Assembly: GCF_025567045.1 (NCBI RefSeq)
Contig: NZ_JAOQJK010000005.1
Location: 62,001-126,000, forward strand
Source of the DNA: Barnesiella propionica
GTDB taxonomy: Bacteria; Bacteroidota; Bacteroidia; Bacteroidales; Barnesiellaceae
Length of the DNA: 64,000 nucleotides
Reading direction: 5' to 3'
Below, in pieces: positions 1 through 9,840 of this stretch. The notes beneath the pieces were generated by a model. That model made no database searches. It saw nothing but the letters and a program-made list of their open reading frames with translations, and had not been told where the DNA came from. The first letter of the stretch is position 1, and each line of letters opens with the position of its first letter. Both the position numbers and the translations under genes were made by a program.

Positions 1-1
1 C

Positions 2-1009
2 CTTATTCTCGATTTGAGAGGAAATGGCGGCGGTATATTGGAAAATGCGGTACAAATAGTTAATTATTTTGTTCCGAAAGGAAAAGAAATACTTTCCACC
101 CGTGGAAAAATAAAACAGTGGGATAAAGTTTATAAAACGACGCAGGAGCCTATTGATACTGAAATTCCTTTAGTAGTTATGATAGACGGTGGAACAGCTT
201 CTTCTTCCGAAATCGTTGCCGGAGCTTTACAGGACTTGGATAGAGCTGTTATACTGGGTGAACGTTCCTACGGTAAAGGGTTGGTACAATCTTCACGTAA
301 TATGCCGTATAACGGTATGCTCAAGCTTACTATTGCCAAATATTATATTCCTAGCGGTAGACTTATCCAGGCAATTGATTATTCGCATAGAAACCCGGAC
401 GGGAGCGTCGGACGCATACCCGATAGCTTAACACAAGAATTTAAGACAGAAAAAGGGCGTATCGTGCGAGATGGAGGAGGAATAAAGCCTGATGTAGAAA
501 TTGATAATCAGCGTAAAAATAATATCAGCTATTATTTGTTAAGAGATTTTATGTTCTTCGATTATGCCACCCAATATGCGCAGAAACATGATTCTATAAC
601 ACCTGTAAAAGACTTTAAATTGACGAACGAAGATTACGATGCTTTTAAAGAATATGTAAAATCGAAGAATTTTAAATATGATATTCAAAGTGAACGTGTT
701 TTATCCGATTTAAAGGAGTTGGCAGAATTTGAAGGTTATCTGGACGATTCCACTAAAGTTCAGTTCAGTGAACTGGAAAAAAGGTTGAAACATAATCTGG
801 ATAAAGATCTGAATACTTTCCGTGACGAAATAGAAGAATTGCTTTCTATAGAAATAGTAAAGAGATATTATTTCCAGAAGGGAGAAATCATAGAATCTCT
901 TAAGCGGGATAAAGATCTGGCGGAAGCAGAGAAGTTGCTTAATGATCTTTCCAGGTATAATGAGATTTTGAAAATTGAGGATAAAATGGCAGGAAAGAAA
1001 CAAAAATAG
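2..1009 (+). CDS. C-terminal processing peptidase, S41 family (3' part of gene)
   Basis: The gene runs in from the left edge, so the signal peptide and PDZ domain lie outside the window. What remains begins with the DLRGNGGG motif typical of the S41 tail-specific peptidase core. The catalytic serine lies in the GGTASSSEIVAG segment (about 188-220) and the catalytic lysine in GERSYGKGLVQ (about 260-290). The family are periplasmic serine/lysine peptidases that cleave proteins near the C-terminus. After the core there is a charged, helical C-terminal extension of roughly 170 residues, as in many Bacteroidota CtpA-like proteins. A hairpin terminator follows 25 bases after the stop. The family call is firm; the substrate is unknown. 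Confidence 0.93.
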   Translation, partial: LILDLRGNGGGILENAVQIVNYFVPKGKEILSTRGKIKQWDKVYKTTQEPIDTEIPLVVMIDGGTASSSEIVAGALQDLDRAVILGERSYGKGLVQSSRNMPYNGMLKLTIAKYYIPSGRLIQAIDYSHRNPDGSVGRIPDSLTQEFKTEKGRIVRDGGGIKPDVEIDNQRKNNISYYLLRDFMFFDYATQYAQKHDSITPVKDFKLTNEDYDAFKEYVKSKNFKYDIQSERVLSDLKELAEFEGYLDDSTKVQFSELEKRLKHNLDKDLNTFRDEIEELLSIEIVKRYYFQKGEIIESLKRDKDLAEAEKLLNDLSRYNEILKIEDKMAGKKQK

Positions 1010-1033
1010 TCAGTTATAAGTTTTATAGATATT

Positions 1034-1072
1034 AAAGGCCCGGTATTATATATGCCGGACCTTTTTGTTTTT
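1034..1072 (+). terminator. Rho-independent terminator after the S41 peptidase
   Basis: AAGGCCCGG at 1035-1043 pairs with CCGGACCTT at 1054-1062 with one C/A mismatch. The hairpin is followed by a T-rich run. It lies between two convergent genes. Confidence 0.75.
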
Positions 1073-1082
1073 CAATCCCGAT

Positions 1083-2057
1083 TTATTTATCCCGTTCTAT
1101 CGTATAATCGAGTATTGAGATAAGTGCATCTAAGGTTGATGAAGGCGGAAAGTGTTGAATTATATCTATCGCTTCCTGTCGTATGCGCTGCATCGTTTCA
1201 TAAGCATATTCAATTCCTCCGTTATTTTTAGCATAATTTATGAGCAGCTCTATATCGGGAGTGCTTAATGATTTTTGAGACAAAAGGGAACGCATTCGCT
1301 GGTTTTCTTCTCCTTCTCCGTGAGTAATCGCATAAATGAGCGGAAGGGACATTTTGCCCTCTCGCAGATCGTTTCCTGTGGGCTTTCCTATTGTCTTATC
1401 TTCGAAATAATCGAAAATATCATCTTTAATTTGAAAACAAATACCTAACTTTTCACCGAAAAGTTCCAGACTGCGAACCTTATCTTCGGGAGCGTCGGCC
1501 GATATAGCGCCGATTCTCATGCAAGAAAAAAATAGAGAAGCTGTTTTTCTTCGGATAACGTCGAAGTAAGCATTCTCGTCCAGTGTATGTTCCCGGGCAT
1601 TGGATATCTGGTCTATTTCTCCCCGTGATAATTCCTGCCCTAATGTACCCAATGCATCGATGATTTTAATATTGTGGGTATTGATAGAGCATTTTAGGGC
1701 ACAGGAAACAAAGTAATCTCCTACCAGTACGGCAATTCTATTGTCCCAAATACTGTTTACAGTCGGTGTTCCCCGCCGTTTTTGAGATTCGTCCACTACG
1801 TCGTCATGGATGAGGCTCGCATTGTGCAATAGTTCTATTGCCGCAGCCGCGTCAATGGAAATGCGCTTTACGTCCCCGAATAGTTTAGCACATAGTAAAA
1901 CCAGAATAGGACGAATTTGTTTGCCTTTAGTTTTCAGATAATTACCGGTTACCTGGTTCATTAACGGACTGGTGGTGTTAAGAGACTCGGAAAGTACTTG
2001 ATTCAAAATATCCAGTTCCGTTGCTATAGGCTGCCGTATTATAGAAAGTTTATCCAT
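1083..2057 (-). CDS. Polyprenyl (all-trans) diphosphate synthase
   Basis: 324 residues, the usual size for long-chain trans-prenyltransferases. The first Asp-rich motif DDVVD follows LIH, and the second, DDIFD, lies in QIKDDIFDYFEDK. Both bind the magnesium-diphosphate of the allylic substrate. The KGKQIRP segment near residue 45 is the isopentenyl diphosphate binding region. The product is probably the side chain of menaquinone, since octaprenyl/solanesyl-type synthases do this in Bacteroidales; chain length cannot be read from the sequence. It is divergent from polA, with a TATTTTTG box on the minus strand at 2076-2083 as candidate -7 element. It could equally be named IspB/IspA-like. Confidence 0.93.
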   Translation of the reverse strand: MDKLSIIRQPIATELDILNQVLSESLNTTSPLMNQVTGNYLKTKGKQIRPILVLLCAKLFGDVKRISIDAAAAIELLHNASLIHDDVVDESQKRRGTPTVNSIWDNRIAVLVGDYFVSCALKCSINTHNIKIIDALGTLGQELSRGEIDQISNAREHTLDENAYFDVIRRKTASLFFSCMRIGAISADAPEDKVRSLELFGEKLGICFQIKDDIFDYFEDKTIGKPTGNDLREGKMSLPLIYAITHGEGEENQRMRSLLSQKSLSTPDIELLINYAKNNGGIEYAYETMQRIRQEAIDIIQHFPPSSTLDALISILDYTIERDK

Positions 2058-2075
2058 ATCTTTTTATTGTAGCTG

Positions 2076-2083
2076 CAAAAATA
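2076..2083 (-). promoter_or_regulatory. Candidate -7 promoter box for the polyprenyl synthase
   Basis: The minus strand reads TATTTTTG, a perfect TAnnTTTG, 19 bases before the start codon. No good TTTG element was found at the usual distance. Confidence 0.4.
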
Positions 2084-2113
2084 GTAATAAAACAAAAGAA
2101 TGCGTATATTTAG

Positions 2114-2125
2114 CGTAAATTTACG
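2114..2125. repeat. 12-bp perfect palindrome between the polyprenyl synthase gene and polA
   Basis: CGTAAATTTACG is a perfect palindrome in the divergent intergenic region, upstream of both genes. It could be an operator, but no regulator is implied by the context. Confidence 0.35.
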
Positions 2126-2192
2126 GGCTTATCCCAGATAAATAACCCTATTTTAACAGAAAACGATTGTATAAAGTTAGAAAAATAGACAG

Positions 2193-4988
2193 ATGCAAGA
2201 AAAAAAATTATTTTTGCTCGATGCGTACGCTCTTATTTACCGTTCTTATTACGCTTTTATAAAAAATCCGCGTATAAATTCAAAAGGTATAAATACATCA
2301 GCAATCTTCGGATTTATCAATACGCTTGAAGATGTCCTGAAAAAAGAAAATCCTTCGCATATTGCGGTAGGTTTTGACCCTCAGGGCCCGACTTTTCGAC
2401 ATGAAGCTTATGTGCAATATAAAGCACAGAGAGAAGAAACTCCCGAGGTTATCCGGTATTCGGTACCTATTATAAAAGATATAATTAAAGCTTATCGCAT
2501 ACCTATTCTTGAAGTGTCTGGTTTTGAGGCAGATGATGTAATAGGTACTTTGGCAAAGTTAGCGGAAAAAGAAGGGTATGATACCTATATGATGACCCCT
2601 GATAAAGATTACGGACAATTAGTGTCGGAACATATTTTTATGTATAAGCCACGTTTCGGAGGGGGCGATTTTGATATATTGGGAGTTCCGGAGGTAAAAG
2701 CCAGATATGCTATTCAGGAACCTGAACAAGTAATAGATTTGCTCGGTTTAATGGGGGATTCTTCCGATAATATTCCCGGTTGTCCTGGGGTAGGAGAAAA
2801 GACAGCGGCGAAGTTGATATCCGAATTCGGTAATATAGAGAATTTACTGGCCAATACAGACAAATTAAAAGGAGCATTAAAAGAAAAGATAGAAAATAAC
2901 GCAGAGCAGATTCGGTTTTCAAAATTTCTGGCTACTATCAAAACCGATGTTCCCGTCATTTTCGATGAAAAAAGTCTCCAGCGGGATCCCGTGGATAAAG
3001 AACAATTACGTAAAATATTCGAAGAGCTGGAATTCCGGGCTTTATCCGATCGCATATTAGGAGGAAATGTACCGGAAAAGAAATTGACTACTGTAGCTCA
3101 GCAAGGATCTTTATTTGATATGTCGCCTTCTGTTTCAAGTGTACCCGTACCGGAAACCGGTTCAATATCAGATATGATAGCGGATATACATACAACTCCT
3201 CATGCATATCATTTGGTGGATAGCGAAGAAGCCATGTGGGATCTGGCCGCTTTACTGGGATGTTCACCTGCTTTTGCTTTTGACACGGAGACTACCGGGG
3301 TGGACCCGATGAATGTTGATTTGGTCGGAATCTCGTTTGCTCTAAAAGAAGGAGAAGCTTATTATGTTCCTGTTCCCGAGAGCCGTAGTGAAGCGGAGCG
3401 TGTCGTTTCGATATTTCGTTCGGCCTTAGAGAACTCGTCTTCCTTAAAAATAGGACAAAATATCAAATATGATTATATTGTTTTGAGAAATTACGGTATA
3501 ACCGTAAAAGGAAATTTTTTTGATACGATGGTAGCCCATTACTTGCTGCAACCGGAACAACGTCATAATATGGATTATCTTGCCGATGTATTATTGCATT
3601 ATAAAACTGTTGACATAGAATCGCTTATAGGCCCGAAAGGGAAGAAACAGCAATGTATGAGGAATGTACCGATTACGCAGATATGCGAATATGCAGCTGA
3701 AGACGCTGATGTAACTTTGAAGTTGAAGAACGTTCTGGAACCTATGCTCAAAAAAGAAGGGCTTGATAAGCTTTTCTATGAAATAGAAATGCCATTGGTA
3801 CGTGTACTGGCTGAAATGGAAATTACAGGAGTAAATGTGGATAAGGTTGCTTTACAAAGCTCTTCTGTCGTGCTTTCAGGTCAAATAGAAAAACTGGAAA
3901 AGGAAATTTACGAATTGGCCGGGATGGAATTTAACGTAAGTTCGGCTCGTCAGGTAGGTGAGGTTTTGTTCGAACGTCTTAAAATAGATGAAAAAGCCAA
4001 GAAGACAAAGACCGGACAGTATTCTACGACTGAAGATATCCTGGAAAAGTTACGCTCTAAACATCCTATTGTAGGGAAAATATTGGAGTTAAGAAGTATT
4101 CGTAAACTCTTAAGTACTTATATTAATGCGTTGCCAGAATTGATAAATCCAAGGACCGGAAAGATACATACGTCTTTTAATCAGACCATTACAGCTACAG
4201 GGAGATTAAGTTCCAGTAATCCGAATTTACAGAATATTCCTATACGGGACGAGGTCGGAAAAGAGATCAGGCGCGCTTTCGTCCCGGACGAAGGTTCTCT
4301 TTTCTTTTCAGCGGATTATTCACAGATAGAATTGCGTATCATGGCCGATTTAAGCGGAGATGAACATATGATAGAGGCTTTTACGTCCGGTGCTGATATT
4401 CATGCGGCTACAGCTGCCAAGATATATAAATTGCCGATAGATGAAGTTAGTAAAGATATGAGACGCAAGGCAAAGACAGCTAATTTCGGCATAATTTATG
4501 GTATTTCGGTATTCGGACTGGCGGAAAGGCTCAATATTCCCCGCTCGGAATCCAAACAGTTGATAGAAGGTTATTTTGAGAGCTATCCTCATGTGAAAGA
4601 ATATATGGAAAAGAGTATCGAGATAGCCCGTAAAAACGGATATGTAGAGACAATATGCGGCCGGAAAAGGATGTTGCCCGATATAAACTCCCATAATAGC
4701 GTGGTAAGGGGATATGCCGAACGGAATGCCATTAATGCTCCTATACAGGGAAGTGCCGCCGATATTATTAAGATTGCTATGATTCGTATTTTTAACCGGT
4801 TCGAAAAGGAAAATCTTAAAACAAAGATGATATTGCAGGTACATGATGAATTGAATTTCAATGTTCCGGAGAATGAATTGGAACGGGTCCGAAACATTGT
4901 CAGAGAAGAGATGGAAAATGCATGGACCCTCAAAGTTCCGCTTATTGCCGATTCCGGAGTCGGAAATAACTGGTTGGAAGCGCATTAA
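2193..4988 (+). CDS. polA: DNA polymerase I
   Basis: 931 residues with all three domains. The 5'-3' exonuclease (about 1-290) contains FEADDVIGTLA and GDSSDNIPG. The 3'-5' exonuclease (about 330-520) keeps DTETT, with the metal ligands Asp364 and Glu366 present, so proofreading looks intact. The polymerase domain (about 540-931) has motif A DYSQIELR with Asp708, motif B RRKAKTANFGIIYG, and motif C QVHDELNF with Asp885. It fills gaps and removes primers in replication and repair. The gene stands alone, ending in a strong terminator, and its neighbour mfd is also a repair gene. Nothing unusual was seen. Confidence 0.98.
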   Translation: MQEKKLFLLDAYALIYRSYYAFIKNPRINSKGINTSAIFGFINTLEDVLKKENPSHIAVGFDPQGPTFRHEAYVQYKAQREETPEVIRYSVPIIKDIIKAYRIPILEVSGFEADDVIGTLAKLAEKEGYDTYMMTPDKDYGQLVSEHIFMYKPRFGGGDFDILGVPEVKARYAIQEPEQVIDLLGLMGDSSDNIPGCPGVGEKTAAKLISEFGNIENLLANTDKLKGALKEKIENNAEQIRFSKFLATIKTDVPVIFDEKSLQRDPVDKEQLRKIFEELEFRALSDRILGGNVPEKKLTTVAQQGSLFDMSPSVSSVPVPETGSISDMIADIHTTPHAYHLVDSEEAMWDLAALLGCSPAFAFDTETTGVDPMNVDLVGISFALKEGEAYYVPVPESRSEAERVVSIFRSALENSSSLKIGQNIKYDYIVLRNYGITVKGNFFDTMVAHYLLQPEQRHNMDYLADVLLHYKTVDIESLIGPKGKKQQCMRNVPITQICEYAAEDADVTLKLKNVLEPMLKKEGLDKLFYEIEMPLVRVLAEMEITGVNVDKVALQSSSVVLSGQIEKLEKEIYELAGMEFNVSSARQVGEVLFERLKIDEKAKKTKTGQYSTTEDILEKLRSKHPIVGKILELRSIRKLLSTYINALPELINPRTGKIHTSFNQTITATGRLSSSNPNLQNIPIRDEVGKEIRRAFVPDEGSLFFSADYSQIELRIMADLSGDEHMIEAFTSGADIHAATAAKIYKLPIDEVSKDMRRKAKTANFGIIYGISVFGLAERLNIPRSESKQLIEGYFESYPHVKEYMEKSIEIARKNGYVETICGRKRMLPDINSHNSVVRGYAERNAINAPIQGSAADIIKIAMIRIFNRFEKENLKTKMILQVHDELNFNVPENELERVRNIVREEMENAWTLKVPLIADSGVGNNWLEAH

Positions 4989-4994
4989 AATCGT

Positions 4995-5026
4995 ACTCCC
5001 CGGGTTCCACCGGGGAGTTTTTATTT
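4995..5026 (+). terminator. Terminator after polA
   Basis: ACTCCCCGG at 4995-5003 pairs perfectly with CCGGGGAGT at 5010-5018, with a 6-base loop, followed by a T-rich tail. Confidence 0.92.
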
Positions 5027-5111
5027 CCGGGTTTCATTAAATAAATAAAAACCTATATATGTTTTTTTCAAAAAGAGTAACTTTACAAGGTTTTTCGAAT
5101 TATTATTTATA

Positions 5112-8100
5112 ATGGATATCAATCAGTTGGTTCCGCTATTCAATACTCCGGTTCGCCGGGAGGCTTTTTCCGGGTTGTTGAATGACAAGGACGTAAAAAA
5201 TATTTTTCTGGAGGGATTACAAGGCTCTTCAGTCGCTCTTTTTTTATCAAATCTATTACAAACCCGTACTAGTTTAATTATCGCTAATGATTCGGATGAG
5301 GCCGGTTATTTGTATCATGATCTGATACAAATTAATGGAGATGAAAATATCCTGATGTTTCCGTCCGGATATAAACGGGATATAAAGTACGGACAAATAG
5401 ATCCGCCATGCGAAATTATGCGTACTGAGGTTTTAAACCGGTTAAGCAGGCAGGAGAGCCCATTGCTTATAGTCACTTGTCCCGAGGCTTTGGCCGAAAA
5501 GGTAGTGGATGAAAAGATGCTCGCTCATAAAACATTACATATCGGTAGATCTCGAAAAATCGAAAACACTGTTGTGACAGATAAATTGCGTGAATATGGT
5601 TTCCAGGAAGTGGATTATGTTTATGAACCCGGTCAGTTCTCGGTGAGAGGGAGTATTCTGGATGTCTTTTCTTATTCGAACGAATGGCCTTATCGTATTG
5701 ATTTTTTTGGAGACGATGTGGAAAGCATACGTACTTTTGATGTGGAAACCCAATTATCTAAAGAGCAGCTGGAAGAAGTCTATATTATTTCCAACGTGAG
5801 TAAAGATGAGGAGAACGGTATTTCACTACTTGATTTCATCGACAAAAATACAGTTATAGCCACAAAAGATATTGCCTGGATTACTGAACGCGTTTCAGGC
5901 ATAGCGGGAGAATCTATTTCGGAGCAAGTTATCATTGCCGAAGAAGGAGATAAGGATGCTCTGAAAAAGATTGTGGACCCTGATTCTTTTAAAAATAAAA
6001 TCTTGAAGTTCAAGCGGATCGATTACGGTAAACGCTGTTTGGCAAAAGCTCCCTCAATTATCCGCTTCGAGTGTGCTCCACAGGGAATATATCATAAGAA
6101 TTTCCAACTGGTGAGCGAATCCTTTACCGATTTCCTCCAGCAAGGTTATACCATATACATCCTTAGTGATAGTGAGAAGCAAACTGAGCGACTGAAGGCG
6201 ATTTTTGAAGAGAGGGAAGATCATATAACTTTCATTCCTGTATTGAAGACCTTACATGAAGGATTTGTAGATAAGGATTTAAAAGTTTGTTTTTTTACCG
6301 ATCATCAGATATTCGACCGCTTTCATAAATATAATCTTAAAAGTGATCGTGCCCGTTCAGGGAAGCTTGCATTATCACTTAAAGAACTGAATCAGATAGA
6401 GGTCGGTGATTATATTGTACATGTGGATCACGGTATCGGTCGTTTCGGGGGGCTTATCCGTACCGAAATCAATGGTAAAATGCAGGAGGTTATAAAGCTG
6501 ACTTACCAGAATGACGATATTATTTTTGTCAGTATACATGCACTGCATAAACTGGCAAAATACAGGGCTAAAGAAGGGGAAGCTCCCCGCATTAACAAGT
6601 TGGGAAGCGGGGCGTGGGAAAGGATGAAGGAACGGACTAAGACCAAGATGAAAGATATCGCCCGTGACCTGATTAAATTATATGCTTCGAGAAGAGAAGA
6701 AAAAGGTTTTGCTTTTTCCCCGGACTCTTTTCTTCAACAAGAGCTGGAAGCCTCTTTTATTTATGAAGATACTCCCGATCAGTTGAAATCAACTTTCGAA
6801 GTTAAAACTGATATGGAAAGCGAAAGGCCCATGGACCGGCTGATATGCGGTGATGTGGGGTTCGGTAAAACCGAAATCGCGATAAGGGCGGCATTCAAAG
6901 CGGCCTGCGATAATAAACAAGTAGCTGTTCTGGTTCCCACGACGGTACTTGCTTTCCAGCATTACCAGACATTTAAAGATCGCTTAAAAGATTTTCCCGT
7001 ACGAATAGAATATCTAAGCCGTGCCCGAAAGGCAGCCGATATCAAAACTATTCTTAAAGATCTGACGTCGGGAGATATAAATATACTTATAGGGACGCAC
7101 CGCCTTATCGGGAAAGATGTTAAATTCAAAGATTTAGGTTTGTTAATCGTCGATGAAGAGCAAAAGTTCGGAGTGTCCGTCAAAGAAAAGCTGAAACAAT
7201 TAAAAGTAAATGTCGATACGTTAACCATGTCTGCAACCCCTATTCCCCGTACTTTGCAGTTTTCTTTGATAGGTGCCCGGGATTTGTCGGTGATAGCTAC
7301 TCCTCCGCCTAATCGTTATCCTATACTTACAGAATTACACGGCTTTAATGAGGATATAATCAAAGAAGCTATAAATTTTGAAATGAGCCGGAACGGACAG
7401 GTATTTTTCGTTAATAACCGTATTCAGCAGTTATATGAGTTGGAAAATATGATTCACCGTTTGGTTCCTGATGCGCGCGTCGTAGTGGCTCATGGACAAA
7501 TGCCTCCTGAAAAATTGGAAGAAGCTATTATAGATTTTGTCAATTATGATTATGATGTACTTTTAGCTACTACTATTATAGAATCGGGAGTAGATATGCC
7601 TAATACGAATACGATCATTATCAATAATGCGCAGAATTTCGGTTTGAGTGAATTACATCAATTAAGAGGTCGGGTGGGACGAAGTAATAAAAAAGCTTTC
7701 TGCTATTTGCTCTCCCCTCCTTTACATACGCTTTCGGTCGATTCACGCCGTCGTTTGCAGGCGATAGAAAGCTTTGCCGAGTTGGGAAGCGGTATTCATA
7801 TAGCAATGCAGGATTTGGATATAAGAGGGGCCGGTAATCTGTTGGGGGCTGAACAAAGTGGCTTCATTGCAGACTTGGGATATGAAACCTACCAGAAAAT
7901 ATTGAAAGAAGCTGTTGATGAGCTTAAAATTGATGAATTCAGTGAATTGTATTTTTCGGAAGCCCGAAAACAAGACGACGGGAAAGAAAATTATGTATCG
8001 GATTGTGTAATAGAAAGTGACCTTGAATTGTTATTGCCGGCCGATTATATACCTCAGGAATCGGAACGTATATCTTTATATCAAGAGCTGGATAATATGG

Positions 8101-8459
8101 AGCGTGAGACGGACATTTTACATTTTGTCTCTAAATTGGAAGATCGTTTCGGCCGTATTCCTGCCGAAGCCCGTGAATTGATACGAGTTGTACGTTTAAA
8201 ACGGTTGGCACGCCAGTTAGGAATTGAAAAAGTGGTTTTGAAGCAAGGTAAAATGTTCCTTTATTTCGTCTCGGATGAACACATTGCATATTATCAATCG
8301 GCTGCTTTTGGTAAATTATTGAGTTATATGCAGCATAATCCCCGGCGGTGCCAGTTGAGGGAAATGAAAGGCAAACGTTCCATGTCCATATCCAATGTCA
8401 TTCAGGTTGAGACGGCGGTTGCGTTGTTGCAGGAGATACTGGATCGTGAGGCGATTTAA
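5112..8459 (+). CDS. mfd: Transcription-repair coupling factor (Mfd)
   Basis: 1,115 residues, normal Mfd size. The N-terminal UvrB-homology module is followed by a CarD-like RNA polymerase interaction domain (EVGDYIVHVDHGIGRFGG, about residue 435). Then comes the translocase, with Walker A GDVGFGKTE (Lys586), DEEQ box at Asp681, and motif VI QLRGRVGRS. A C-terminal TRCF domain (about 960-1080) ends the protein. Mfd removes RNA polymerase stalled at lesions and recruits UvrA. A near-consensus TAACTTTA box lies at 5078-5085. The last 62 bases overlap the 3' end of the convergent MscS-type channel gene. Confidence 0.98.
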   Translation: MDINQLVPLFNTPVRREAFSGLLNDKDVKNIFLEGLQGSSVALFLSNLLQTRTSLIIANDSDEAGYLYHDLIQINGDENILMFPSGYKRDIKYGQIDPPCEIMRTEVLNRLSRQESPLLIVTCPEALAEKVVDEKMLAHKTLHIGRSRKIENTVVTDKLREYGFQEVDYVYEPGQFSVRGSILDVFSYSNEWPYRIDFFGDDVESIRTFDVETQLSKEQLEEVYIISNVSKDEENGISLLDFIDKNTVIATKDIAWITERVSGIAGESISEQVIIAEEGDKDALKKIVDPDSFKNKILKFKRIDYGKRCLAKAPSIIRFECAPQGIYHKNFQLVSESFTDFLQQGYTIYILSDSEKQTERLKAIFEEREDHITFIPVLKTLHEGFVDKDLKVCFFTDHQIFDRFHKYNLKSDRARSGKLALSLKELNQIEVGDYIVHVDHGIGRFGGLIRTEINGKMQEVIKLTYQNDDIIFVSIHALHKLAKYRAKEGEAPRINKLGSGAWERMKERTKTKMKDIARDLIKLYASRREEKGFAFSPDSFLQQELEASFIYEDTPDQLKSTFEVKTDMESERPMDRLICGDVGFGKTEIAIRAAFKAACDNKQVAVLVPTTVLAFQHYQTFKDRLKDFPVRIEYLSRARKAADIKTILKDLTSGDINILIGTHRLIGKDVKFKDLGLLIVDEEQKFGVSVKEKLKQLKVNVDTLTMSATPIPRTLQFSLIGARDLSVIATPPPNRYPILTELHGFNEDIIKEAINFEMSRNGQVFFVNNRIQQLYELENMIHRLVPDARVVVAHGQMPPEKLEEAIIDFVNYDYDVLLATTIIESGVDMPNTNTIIINNAQNFGLSELHQLRGRVGRSNKKAFCYLLSPPLHTLSVDSRRRLQAIESFAELGSGIHIAMQDLDIRGAGNLLGAEQSGFIADLGYETYQKILKEAVDELKIDEFSELYFSEARKQDDGKENYVSDCVIESDLELLLPADYIPQESERISLYQELDNMERETDILHFVSKLEDRFGRIPAEARELIRVVRLKRLARQLGIEKVVLKQGKMFLYFVSDEHIAYYQSAAFGKLLSYMQHNPRRCQLREMKGKRSMSISNVIQVETAVALLQEILDREAI

Positions 8460-9840
8460 CTTCTGCATTTGTTGTAACGGTTTGTTTGGCAGATATGGCA
8501 GTTTGTTTCCTGATACTTCCCCAAGGAAGCCCTACAATATCTTCCGGTTTATTGCCGGCTGTTATCAATGCAGTGTTGATATAATCGCGCCCTGATGCAT
8601 TTTGGAATGGGAATAAATTGAAACGGGGCATAATTGCGGCAAAATGTTCCATGATTTCTGCCTGGATCGACTCGTAATCTTCCCACACTTTGTTGGCTGA
8701 AAAGCAATAGACCTGGACCGGAAGTCCGTTGTCGGTAGGGTCTAACGTGCGTACCATAAGGGTAAGCTCTTGATTGATAAACGGATGGTGTTGTAAATAT
8801 AGTGTCATGTAAGCCCTGAAGAGTCCCAGATTTGTTTCTATGGTTCCGTTTACAAGACCATCTTTATTGTCGGTATTTTGCACTTCGTTATTGGCTTGTT
8901 GTGCCTCTTTTTTATCAATATATTCTTTTAGGTACGGAATAGATTTTAAATCTTCCAGCATTTCGGGAGTACAGAAACGTATGGTATCTACATCGACAGT
9001 ATAAGAACGCATAATTCGACGTCCTCCCGATTCGCTCATCCCGCGCCAGTTTTGAAAAGAACCCGAAATAAGAGAATAAGGGGGTACGGTTACTATAGTA
9101 TTATCGAAATTCTGTACTTTTACTGTATTCAAGGAAACGTCTATTATTACACCATTTACAGGAGTATTGGGTACAACGATCCAGTCTCCGTTCCGTACCA
9201 TATCGTTCTGAGATAACTGTACGCCGGCAACGAATCCGAGAATACTGTCTTTGAATACCAGCATAAGTACTGCAGCGAAGGCTCCCAGACCTGTGAGTAA
9301 GTGCATGGGCGTACTGTTCAGTAGGATGGAAACGGAAACGATAACACCTAATCCTATGATAAACCCTTTGATAATTTGTACCAGTCCTTTCATAGGACGG
9401 TTTCTCATAGATTGATTATTAGAGATGATATGCCATAGGACAGTAATAAATGAGTTCAGGGAAAATATAAATGCTCCTATGAAATATATCCAACAAAATT
9501 TTTCAATGATGGACAACAAGTCTGGAGTACCGTTAAAGGCGAACGGGAGTAGTGTAATAATGACCAAAGGCGGGATCATATGGGTCATGCGGGTGAATAT
9601 TTGTTCCCGTACCAGCCCTTTAAGTATGGGGCCTCCTCTGAACTTGATCCATTTATGTATGATGTAAATGAGAACGATACGTAGAATGACTGCTATCAAT
9701 ACGGCAGACAAGATGATGATAGCGACGTAAATAAGACGGCCGTATTTTTCTACGTGGGTATGAGATAGTCCTATATCTGATAATAGTGAGGTTATCCAGT
9801 CGAATATTTTATCGGCAAGCTGTTCGTATGTTATTTTCAT
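8398..9840 (-). CDS. MscS-family mechanosensitive channel (YbdG-like)
   Basis: 480 residues. About five hydrophobic segments occupy the first 200 residues. Then comes the MscS pore-lining helix and beta domain (GLGAFAAVLMLVFKDSILGF, about 180-200; GDWIVVPNTPVNGVI; VTVPPYSLISG; FQNWRGMSESGGRR). This last stretch resembles the larger YbdG/MscM subfamily, which acts in mild osmotic downshock and sits in the inner membrane. The C-terminal tail is Pro/Thr/Ser-rich and is encoded inside the 3' end of mfd on the opposite strand (62-bp overlap), suggesting a late run-on extension. Confidence 0.92.
   Translation of the reverse strand: MKITYEQLADKIFDWITSLLSDIGLSHTHVEKYGRLIYVAIIILSAVLIAVILRIVLIYIIHKWIKFRGGPILKGLVREQIFTRMTHMIPPLVIITLLPFAFNGTPDLLSIIEKFCWIYFIGAFIFSLNSFITVLWHIISNNQSMRNRPMKGLVQIIKGFIIGLGVIVSVSILLNSTPMHLLTGLGAFAAVLMLVFKDSILGFVAGVQLSQNDMVRNGDWIVVPNTPVNGVIIDVSLNTVKVQNFDNTIVTVPPYSLISGSFQNWRGMSESGGRRIMRSYTVDVDTIRFCTPEMLEDLKSIPYLKEYIDKKEAQQANNEVQNTDNKDGLVNGTIETNLGLFRAYMTLYLQHHPFINQELTLMVRTLDPTDNGLPVQVYCFSANKVWEDYESIQAEIMEHFAAIMPRFNLFPFQNASGRDYINTALITAGNKPEDIVGLPWGSIRKQTAISAKQTVTTNAEVKSPHDPVSPATTQPPSQPE

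Noticed and set aside
4350..4985. 211-residue open frame antisense to polA
   Set aside because: It lies wholly inside the conserved polymerase domain of polA on the other strand and has no recognisable domain or promoter.
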